NCBI RefSeq assembly: GCF_009863985.1
Contig: NZ_WEZT01000004.1
Coordinates: 97,648 to 161,647, forward strand
From: Furfurilactobacillus milii
Lineage (GTDB): Bacteria; Bacillota; Bacilli; Lactobacillales; Lactobacillaceae
Direction of reading: 5' to 3'
Length of the DNA stretch: 64,000 nucleotides
Part shown: positions 57,848-64,000 of the stretch, piece by piece
Layout: the number at the start of each line of letters is the position of its first letter
How positions within the stretch are numbered: the first letter of the stretch is position 1
Made by a program: the position numbers and the translations under genes
The notes under the pieces: model-generated
Databases searched by the model: none
What the model was told of the DNA's origin: nothing
What the model saw: only the letters and a program-made list of their open reading frames with translations

Positions 57848-58705
57848 GTGTTTATCATCGCACGAACTAGTGTAAGTACGATTAAAGCAAACTATCAGCA
57901 CTTAACGGGGGCTGATAAGAAGATTGCTTCATTTATTCTCGGTAATCCAGCAGCCGCCAGTGAAATGACGATTCAAGATTTAGCGGAGAATGTCAAAGTA
58001 TCGACGGCAACAGTTAGTCGGTTTGTCAAACGAATTGGGTGGCGTTCATTTCGTGAGTTTAGCCTTGGTTTTGGTGGCATTGCGGCACAAACCGACAGCT
58101 TTTTCAGTGAAATTGAAGAAGACGATGCGCCGTCAGTTGTCGTAGATAAGGTATTTCAGGGTGCGGATAACGCGTTAGATGCAACCCGTGCGTTATTGAA
58201 AGATCAAGATTTAGCGGATGCAATTAAATTGATCAAAAATGCACATACCCTATCATTTTTTGGCTTTGGTGGTTCTTCAATTGTTGCGTTAGATGGGTAT
58301 CATAAGTTCTTACGGACAACGGTTCAACCGCAGTTTCACCCTGATGTCGACATTCAGTTGATGCAGGCAGTTAAGATGACCAAGGATGATGTTGCAATTA
58401 TCGTGTCTCACTCTGGGCGTAACCATGACACATTGATGATTGCAGATCAATTGCGAGCTAATCACGTGCCAATGATTGCAATCACCAGTTATCCGGCTTC
58501 ACCACTGGCAAAAAAATGTGACATTGTGTTCCAATCCGTTGCGGAGGAAGTCAACTATCGGAGTGAGTCAATGAGTTCTTTGATTGCCCAGTTGACGATT
58601 ATGGACAGTTTGTTTACATTGGTTGGTGCTCAAGGGGCGCGCACTCAGTCTGGGGAAGGCCTATTAAAAGATGTGCGTCACGCAATGGCAACGACTCGCG
58701 AGTAA
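57848..58705 (+). CDS. RpiR-family regulator of the gluconate locus
   Basis: A 285-residue regulator: N-terminal HTH (MTIQDLAENVKVSTATVSRFVKRIG) and C-terminal SIS sugar-phosphate-binding domain with FFGFGGSSIVALD and VSHSGRNHDTL. It probably senses 6-phosphogluconate or a related sugar phosphate and controls gntK and gntP. Start is uncertain. GTG 57848 is only two bases from AAAGGA, while in-frame ATC at 57854 would have ideal 8-base spacing. Which is used is not known. Confidence 0.9.
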   Translation: MFIIARTSVSTIKANYQHLTGADKKIASFILGNPAAASEMTIQDLAENVKVSTATVSRFVKRIGWRSFREFSLGFGGIAAQTDSFFSEIEEDDAPSVVVDKVFQGADNALDATRALLKDQDLADAIKLIKNAHTLSFFGFGGSSIVALDGYHKFLRTTVQPQFHPDVDIQLMQAVKMTKDDVAIIVSHSGRNHDTLMIADQLRANHVPMIAITSYPASPLAKKCDIVFQSVAEEVNYRSESMSSLIAQLTIMDSLFTLVGAQGARTQSGEGLLKDVRHAMATTRE

Positions 58706-58818
58706 TTATAGAAGTTATATAGAAGAATAAAAGTGAATCGTAGTTAACTAGTAATGTTACCCACCCGTAAACGTGATAGAATAGGGCTTAATCTTTTGTC
58801 ACGAGGGTGGTGGGATTT

Positions 58819-59598
58819 GTGCAAAGTCGGCGGCAGTCGGCCTCAATATATCAACGGTTAAAACAGCGACGTATGCGGCGATGGCGTTGGCTATTGGTGC
58901 TGATTATCGTTGGCTTGATTGGTGGTGCCGGTTATGGTGTATTTCACTGGTGGCAATTACGACATCAGACAATGATGGCCAAGTATCCTGTCACTGGAGC
59001 CGCCATTGATCAGGATGCGGGTTTTTTAGATTTCCAGGCCCTGTCCAAAACAGGTGTTAAATTTGTCTACTTGAAAACGACGGTCGGCAATCGTTATACG
59101 GATGACGATTTTGCAGGTAATTACAGTCGCAGTGGCGGTAGTGGCAATACACTGAAAGTCGGGGTGTACATGGTGTACAGTCCCAATAGTTCCGTGCTCA
59201 GTCAAACGACTTATTTTGAAAAACAGGTTGGTTCAGATACGGGAACGTTGCCAATTATGATTTCTGTTCCAGACACCGGGTCTAGTTTTGGGTCTACCAA
59301 GGCCATTGAACGAACTGTGGCACGTTTGACAGCGATGATAGCGACATTAAGAACGGATTATCAGCAACCAGTATTATTGTGGACGTCAACTGATGGCTAT
59401 CAAGCGTTAAAAGGCAAATTGAGTCATACAATGTTTTCACTTGACGATAGCAAATTAGCCAAACGTAGCCCTCAGGACGTTCAATTTATCAGCTATGACG
59501 ATAATGGTTCGCTAATTGTGGCTGGTGAGCGACAATCTATGTCTCTAATGGTATACAATGGCAGTAAGCAATCGTTTGATGCATTAAGCAACGAGTAA
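58819..59598 (+). CDS. GH25-like membrane-anchored protein with degraded active site
   Basis: A 259-residue type II membrane protein: basic N-terminus, one helix (about 28-50) and a GH25 lysozyme-like barrel (AIDQDAGFLDFQALSKTGVKFVYLK). Expected catalytic residues are missing. The Glu of the KATEG motif is Val in KTTVG, and the strand that should read DxE reads ISVPDTG. It is probably not a working muramidase and may bind wall glycans. GTG 58819 has GAGGGTGG 8 bases upstream. Confidence 0.75.
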   Translation: MQSRRQSASIYQRLKQRRMRRWRWLLVLIIVGLIGGAGYGVFHWWQLRHQTMMAKYPVTGAAIDQDAGFLDFQALSKTGVKFVYLKTTVGNRYTDDDFAGNYSRSGGSGNTLKVGVYMVYSPNSSVLSQTTYFEKQVGSDTGTLPIMISVPDTGSSFGSTKAIERTVARLTAMIATLRTDYQQPVLLWTSTDGYQALKGKLSHTMFSLDDSKLAKRSPQDVQFISYDDNGSLIVAGERQSMSLMVYNGSKQSFDALSNE

Positions 59599-59612
59599 AG
59601 ATGGGTGATAAA

Positions 59613-60047
59613 ATGGCTTTTTTTAGTAAAAAAGAAAGTGACGATGCAAAACAAAGTGCACCGCGTTTGACAATCGATCAGGCGCAAACCGGTATTCTTG
59701 ACGCCGTCACCAGTCAATTTGGTGATTCACAAACAGCATTGCCAGATTTCTCAGTTGTTGCAGGGTGGGCTAGTGCTGATTTTATTGCCTTCCGCAGTTT
59801 TGATATTCAAATCAAAGTGGGGGTCACTCCGGAAAATCCTCGCGATCAGAAACGTTTGAAATGTTTGGTCGCAGTTGGCCCGCGGTTTGTCTCGTTGTAT
59901 GACCTTTTGGAGACGGATTTACGCAGTCAGTACAAACGACAATACACGCCAGAAAATTTGCGCGCTGATTTAAAGTTGTTACAACACTATCTTGCTTGGC
60001 GCTTAACGCCAGAACAACGTGCAAAATTTGGCTTGACGCAAGACTAG
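59613..60047 (+). CDS. Small soluble protein of unknown function
   Basis: A 144-residue protein, 14 bases after the GH25-like gene and probably cotranscribed. N-terminal MAFFSKK, then a globular alpha/beta-looking region (FIAFRSFDIQIKV, RFVSLYDLLE) and a helical C-terminus. I see no known motif. ATG 59613 is preferred to the in-frame ATG 12 bases earlier for its spacing to GGGTGAT. Confidence 0.65.
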   Translation: MAFFSKKESDDAKQSAPRLTIDQAQTGILDAVTSQFGDSQTALPDFSVVAGWASADFIAFRSFDIQIKVGVTPENPRDQKRLKCLVAVGPRFVSLYDLLETDLRSQYKRQYTPENLRADLKLLQHYLAWRLTPEQRAKFGLTQD

Positions 60048-60072
60048 AGTTAATAAAGTTCATGCTTGATAG

Positions 60073-60112
60073 AAAAACACCACAACTCAGCGAAAATGAG
60101 TTGTGGTGTTTT
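60073..60112. terminator. Terminator between convergent genes
   Basis: AAAACACCACAACTCA / TGAGTTGTGGTGTTTT, with a GCGAAAA loop. Confidence 0.9.
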
Positions 60113-60168
60113 GAATTTAATAAAGCAAGATTAGTGATTGATTGATATCGGTTGCAATAACGGTTGTA

Positions 60169-60603
60169 TTAATCAACTTGTTTAAGTTGCGTCTCATAAT
60201 GTTGCCTGATTTGGGTTTCAGTAAAGTTGACCAGGTAACTCGGAATACATAACTGGTGAATAAACCGGGCAGAATTTGCATCACTAACAGCGACGTCAGC
60301 AAAGTATAAATCAATCAGCAACTGAATGCCACGTTTGCTAGCCGCAAATTCAATGCTGTTGTGTGATGCCTGCGTACAGCCGTATAGAATGCCGGCGTCG
60401 TTATTTAAGACATGGCCGAGCTCATGTGCCAACTGAAATGCAATCTGGTTTTGATTGGGCCAGTTCAAGTTAATGAGGACTTTATTCAAAGCCGGATTTG
60501 CTGCGGGCGGTGTATTAGGCGACATGGTGGTCGATAAAATAACATTGATTTGAGGTTGCTTTGCAAATGCGAGTAAGCGATCAATTAGATTTTGCATTAT
60601 CAT
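60169..60603 (-). CDS. ImmA/IrrE-type metallopeptidase
   Basis: A 144-residue zinc peptidase with the motif HELGH in QLAHELGHVLNND near residue 60. In integrative elements and prophages ImmA peptidases cleave the neighbouring XRE repressor to induce lysogenic escape; the gene overlaps the repressor end by about 20 bases, matching that arrangement. ATG 60603 has GGAAG 5 bases upstream; ATG 60597 is also possible. Confidence 0.8.
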   Translation of the reverse strand: MIMQNLIDRLLAFAKQPQINVILSTTMSPNTPPAANPALNKVLINLNWPNQNQIAFQLAHELGHVLNNDAGILYGCTQASHNSIEFAASKRGIQLLIDLYFADVAVSDANSARFIHQLCIPSYLVNFTETQIRQHYETQLKQVD

Positions 60604-60919
60604 CACTGCTTCCAAGAATACGTTTGATATAGGCAAGGTCTTCCGGTGGAATGGGGCGGCCTTCAAAGGTCATGATGACATCATCGTCGTTAAGATCAAC
60701 TTGTTGTGATTTTTTGGTTGCAGTCGCCGTGTCAGCACCAATTAAAGAATCAACGGATACATTAAGAATTTCCGCAACTTTTGTTAATCGAGAAATGCTT
60801 GGATCTTTTTTTTGCCAGCTATAAATACTGTTGATGCCCATACCGGCCTTGATAGCCAATGTTTGGAGGCTGAGTCCCCGTTCCTGGGCGAGGGCTTTCA
60901 CTTGTTCGTAGATTGACAT
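60581..60919 (-). CDS. XRE-family repressor (prophage-type)
   Basis: A 112-residue protein: HTH in residues 1-60 (LSLQTLAIKAGMGINSIYSWQK...SISRLTKVAEILNVSVDSLI) and a short acidic C-terminal region. It forms a repressor-protease pair with the following ImmA gene. Its divergent control region carries a repeated 13-base sequence that could be its operators. TAAGGAAAAGAGG upstream of ATG. Confidence 0.85.
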   Translation of the reverse strand: MSIYEQVKALAQERGLSLQTLAIKAGMGINSIYSWQKKDPSISRLTKVAEILNVSVDSLIGADTATATKKSQQVDLNDDDVIMTFEGRPIPPEDLAYIKRILGSSDDNAKSN

Positions 60920-60977
60920 GTTACATCCTCTTTTCCTTAGCTTCTATTTTACACTAAAAAATAAACGATGTTGTAAA

Positions 60978-61022
60978 AATTATCCGATTGAATTAAAATG
61001 TTATTGAATAATTATCCGATTG
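60978..61022. promoter_or_regulatory. Direct-repeat operators of the XRE repressor
   Basis: AATTATCCGATTG occurs at 60978-60990 and again at 61010-61022, 32 bases apart (about three helical turns), between the divergent repressor and ArpU genes. Confidence 0.5.
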
Positions 61023-61074
61023 TGTAATTAAAACACAATTGTTTTATTCTATTGAGTAAGAAAGGCTGGATGAA

Positions 61075-61446
61075 ATGAAAAGACTTATTGAAATAAATGT
61101 CGATTTTAGTTTGACACGACAACGCATTAAACAACAAAGTGAGCAGTTTATTCTTGAGAATATTAAACGCTCCGGAACACGGAGAATTAATGTTAATGAA
61201 GAGTATTCGATCATGGGAGTGAGTTTAACGGCAACGTCGCCAGAAACTTCCCATTGGGATCACTATGCACAGATGTTTAATCAGTTAACGGTGATGGAAC
61301 GACGGATTATTTATTATCGTTATTTATCGCAGAAAACGGATGTTTACGCAGAACTGAACACATACTATAGTCGTTCGCAATACTTCCGTGTTAAACGCAC
61401 AGCCGAGTACGAGTTCGCTTATCTGCTTGGTGTATTGGCGAACTAG
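61075..61446 (+). CDS. ArpU-like phage late-transcription regulator
   Basis: A 123-residue protein resembling ArpU/RinA-type phage regulators, which switch on packaging and lysis genes late in a phage cycle. The helical centre FNQLTVMERRIIYYRYLSQKTDVYAEL is the family core. It is usually the last gene of the early phage block, followed by terminase; here no terminase follows. Together with the repressor pair it marks a decayed prophage or satellite. Confidence 0.7.
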   Translation: MKRLIEINVDFSLTRQRIKQQSEQFILENIKRSGTRRINVNEEYSIMGVSLTATSPETSHWDHYAQMFNQLTVMERRIIYYRYLSQKTDVYAELNTYYSRSQYFRVKRTAEYEFAYLLGVLAN

Positions 61447-61454
61447 CTGAACTA

Positions 61455-61550
61455 ATGGAGGATTTTTTGCATGCGACTTTTGCGAGAGCAAACTGGGATT
61501 TAAATGATAAAAGCTCCGGACTCCCAAAATACGAACATATGTTTGAATAG
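61455..61550 (+). CDS. Possible 31-residue remnant peptide
   Basis: ATG 61455 to TAG 61550 encodes MEDFLHATFARANWDL... with a reasonable composition but no good binding site. It may be a leftover of phage DNA between the ArpU and CotH genes. Low confidence. Confidence 0.2.
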   Translation: MEDFLHATFARANWDLNDKSSGLPKYEHMFE

Positions 61551-61588
61551 ACTTGTACCAAAAAAATAAATGAAGGAGTGATTATCTT

Positions 61589-63313
61589 ATGGATAACACA
61601 GTTGATACAAGTCATTTGGCAACGTCAGTGAAGACGTTACCTGAATTACATCTTACCGGTGATTTGACCGGAATGAGTCACGACGTATACAAGAACTTGT
61701 CGTTTGATTTTAAATTGAACGATGGGCGTGATATTAGTGGCTTTGCCAAGATTAAGTGGCAAGGGGATGGTTCGTTACGTTGGGACAAAAAGAGTTACAA
61801 GTTTAAGGCATACGAGGATGAGGCATGCAAGACAAAGCTTAAGTTTAAACCGTTAGCAGATTGGGCCGAAAACAGCGACTTTAACCTGAAGGCCAATTAT
61901 ATGGACATCACGCATGCTCGTAACATTACGAATGCCGCATTGTTTGCGGACATGACTGCGACACGTCAACATGTTAATGATGAACTAGCACAGGCGATTA
62001 ACTTTGGCGAGATTCAGGGATTTCCAATTCGTTTGTGGATCAATGACAAATTTAACGGTGTATATACATTTAACACCGGGAAAAACGGCACTTTGTTAAA
62101 TATGTCAAAAGACAATAAGAATCATGCGGCCGTGGAAGCGGCTCAATTTAACGACACAACGGCCTTTAAAGCTGATACTGCCAAGTTTGATAATAGTGAT
62201 TTCAGTGTAGAATTTCCTGACGCGCTATCTGATCCATTAAAAACTAGCTTTGAAAATCTGATGAAATTTGCCCATAATTCTTCAATTTTCGATTTTCGTG
62301 CCCATCAGGATGAGTATATTAACATTGAATCGGTTATTGACTTCGGCATCTTTGCCAATGTCATCGATGACACGGATATGGAAGTTAAGAATGCGATGTA
62401 CGTCACTTACGATGGCACTCACTGGACCATGGTTCCATATGATTTGGACACGAGTTGGCAATTACAATGGGATGGTAAGTCATTGCAACCGATTGATCAA
62501 GATCTATTCGATTTCCAAGGTAATCAGTTGTTATATAAGGCGTTTGCGGCTAACCAAGACCTTGTCTACAAACGTTATCGTGAGTTGCGTCAAACGGTAT
62601 TGCGTGGAGATAATGTTATTAATCACATTAAGAAGTTTATGCAATCTGTTGGCGAACCAAATTATGAGAATGATTTGAAGACATGGCCTGATTTGCCAAG
62701 TGAAAAGCTGACGGGGATGTCACAGCTGCAGTACGACATGTCCAAACGATTGACTCTGATTGATGATCAAATTGAACGACATTTTGGTGGTGGTCGGACA
62801 CAGGTTACTCCGAACTTTATTAAAAATTCTGATTTTAAATATGATTTAAGAGACTGGACAGTTGTCGGCAATTTCTATCGGACGACTTATCCTGGTTCAA
62901 TGAATAATGGTAGTGCCGGGGTCGTATATTCACATTCGGGCTACAATCAAGTGATGTGGGATCGAATTGAAAGCACGCCGATTCCAATCAGTGACCCAGA
63001 CAATCCACCAGTGATTTCGTTTGGTGGCAAAATTATGCTCTCAAGTAATATCCCTCTTTCAGGTGACGATGAGATTCTTATTTCTGTACTCTTCTTGGAT
63101 GCTAACCAGCAAAGACTTGGTGGTGTAAACCTCGATAGTGATCACTCACAGCTTGAACATCCCCAGTTCTTGAAGGCAGAAGGCATTCAAATTCCGAAAG
63201 GAACAGTCAATTTGCATATGGAGTTTGCGTTTAGTAGAAATGGTCACGCAATTTTGACTCAACCACAGTTAAACTTCACTCCGACATTAGGTAACTATGT
63301 AAGTGGCAATTAA
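61589..63313 (+). CDS. CotH-kinase-like protein with C-terminal carbohydrate-binding-like domain
   Basis: A 574-residue protein whose residues 1-390 match the CotH fold (atypical protein kinase): NLKANYMDITHARN as the Lys-containing strand, NGVYTFNTGKNG, and VPYDLDTSW, where CotH has the metal-binding DxDxS pattern. Residues 405-574 form a beta-sandwich-like domain starting NFIKNSDFKYDLRDW. No signal peptide. GAAGGAG precedes the ATG. In lactobacilli such proteins occur in prophage tails and near cell-surface loci; its place after the ArpU gene favours phage origin, but this is inference. Confidence 0.78.
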   Translation: MDNTVDTSHLATSVKTLPELHLTGDLTGMSHDVYKNLSFDFKLNDGRDISGFAKIKWQGDGSLRWDKKSYKFKAYEDEACKTKLKFKPLADWAENSDFNLKANYMDITHARNITNAALFADMTATRQHVNDELAQAINFGEIQGFPIRLWINDKFNGVYTFNTGKNGTLLNMSKDNKNHAAVEAAQFNDTTAFKADTAKFDNSDFSVEFPDALSDPLKTSFENLMKFAHNSSIFDFRAHQDEYINIESVIDFGIFANVIDDTDMEVKNAMYVTYDGTHWTMVPYDLDTSWQLQWDGKSLQPIDQDLFDFQGNQLLYKAFAANQDLVYKRYRELRQTVLRGDNVINHIKKFMQSVGEPNYENDLKTWPDLPSEKLTGMSQLQYDMSKRLTLIDDQIERHFGGGRTQVTPNFIKNSDFKYDLRDWTVVGNFYRTTYPGSMNNGSAGVVYSHSGYNQVMWDRIESTPIPISDPDNPPVISFGGKIMLSSNIPLSGDDEILISVLFLDANQQRLGGVNLDSDHSQLEHPQFLKAEGIQIPKGTVNLHMEFAFSRNGHAILTQPQLNFTPTLGNYVSGN

Positions 63314-63330
63314 TTATGTTTAGATAAATT

Positions 63331-63375
63331 AAATAGAGCCCAACTACGCTTTATGCATAGTTGGACTCTATTTTT
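63331..63375. terminator. Terminator between convergent genes
   Basis: AAATAGAGCCCAACTA / TAGTTGGACTCTATTTTT. Confidence 0.85.
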
Positions 63376-63383
63376 GAGTTCTA

Positions 63384-63788
63384 TTATTCAGCTATTGTTT
63401 TCTCAGTAGTGGCAGGCTTCGTCGTATGTACGCTAACCAATGTATAAGTAGCGTTATCAGCCTCGTCGTACAAAGAAACAGGTTGTTGTTCATTGGCATG
63501 AATTCTTAAATGATAGCCAAAGCCATCAAGATAGACCAACTCTTGTGCCGTAATACTTTCAACTGTCGCATTTTCCTTACGGCCATCGATGTGCAGCGTT
63601 AAATCTGGATTGATTTGAATTCTGTGGATGCGATGGTCGTTATGGTCGGAATATTTCCAGGTACCAGAAAACAACATTGGTAATGATGATTGATTATCAG
63701 CATGCTTTTTACCTGAACGGGTAAACGTGCTTGATAATCCGGCGGCCAGTGACACGCCAAATAATAAAATATTCCGCTTTAACGACAC
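63384..63788 (-). CDS. DUF4828-family protein
   Basis: A 134-residue lactobacillus-type protein. Residues 1-20 are hydrophobic (signal anchor or membrane tether), then a compact beta domain with the conserved MLFSGTWKYSDHNDHRIHRIQI and LVYLDGFGYHL. Function unknown. It is a single gene on the minus strand. Confidence 0.75.
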   Translation of the reverse strand: MSLKRNILLFGVSLAAGLSSTFTRSGKKHADNQSSLPMLFSGTWKYSDHNDHRIHRIQINPDLTLHIDGRKENATVESITAQELVYLDGFGYHLRIHANEQQPVSLYDEADNATYTLVSVHTTKPATTEKTIAE

Positions 63789-64000
63789 AAATGCATCCTC
63801 GCTTTCTCTCTTTTGCCAGTTAACTTACAAGTATTAATATAGCACGATTTCACGCTGTTTCCTTATCCAAACCATTGGCGTAACGGAATTAAAATATTCC
63901 TGCAACCAATCTGACTTGATTACTGAAACTTCGTCATAAAATTGGTAAACTAGATGTATTAACAGGTGATGGAAAATTTTCTTGAATCGTCTGGTAACGG
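63789..64000. other. Intergenic region, start of next gene possible at the window edge
   Basis: About 210 bases with no complete gene. At the very end AGGTGATGG precedes either ATG 63969 or TTG 63983, so a plus-strand gene may begin here but too few codons are visible to name it. Confidence 0.3.

Overview
The window reads as chromosomal DNA of a low-to-mid-GC Lactobacillaceae bacterium. Evidence: strong purine-rich ribosome binding sites, frequent GTG/TTG starts, a methionine T-box, CcpA-type cre sites, lactobacillus-type families (CamS lipoprotein, DUF4828, DUF2207, LTA-synthase-like protein) and a gadC-gadB-gltX cluster of the kind known from Levilactobacillus brevis. I cannot fix the species. 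There are no rRNA or tRNA genes and no CRISPR array.

Layout. 1-1.2 kb: the end of an IS30-like element and an unknown membrane-anchored protein. 1.4-7.3 kb: a MacB/FtsX-type ABC exporter pair, an amino-acid permease and a D-2-hydroxyacid dehydrogenase. 7.5-14 kb: cytochrome bd oxidase (cydAB) and its ABC exporter (cydDC) behind a consensus promoter and a Rex-like operator. 14.3-17.2 kb: a MoxR-like AAA+ ATPase, a metallopeptidase/VWA protein and a small protein. 17.2-24 kb: a GT-C-like membrane protein, polyprenyl synthase and MenA (the quinone side of the respiratory chain), a membrane-anchored glucosaminidase and a degenerate PurK-like ATP-grasp protein. 31.4-49.4 kb: conserved core (pcrA, ligA, camS, kup, gatCAB, dagK, rRNA methyltransferase, T-box-metE-metF). 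49.5-59 kb: an XRE regulator with a membrane partner, a DUF2207 protein and a gluconate locus (two gntP paralogues, gntK, an RpiR-type regulator, cre-like sites). 58.8-63.8 kb: a degenerate GH25 protein, a small prophage remnant (XRE repressor, ImmA peptidase, ArpU), a CotH-kinase-like protein and a DUF4828 protein.

The most striking structure is at 23.9-31.2 kb. A 5.4-kb block (25678-31100) carrying a regulator remnant, gadC, gadB and gltX is bounded by the two opposite terminal inverted repeats of an IS30-type element. The flanks are the two halves of one LTA-synthase-like gene. Removing the block together with a 2-bp TT duplication rejoins the halves exactly in frame, so the glutamate-decarboxylase acid-resistance module looks as if it moved in as one transposon-like unit. 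The host gene also has an independent frameshift, gltX takes its last codons from the element, and gadB may have an N-terminal frameshift.

A second unexplained feature is a family of three structured sequences of about 160-175 nt. One lies between cydB and cydD and two between the gntP genes. They share a closing stem, three arms and conserved single-stranded blocks, while the paired bases differ in a compensatory way. This suggests a multicopy structured RNA or structured repeat that I cannot name.
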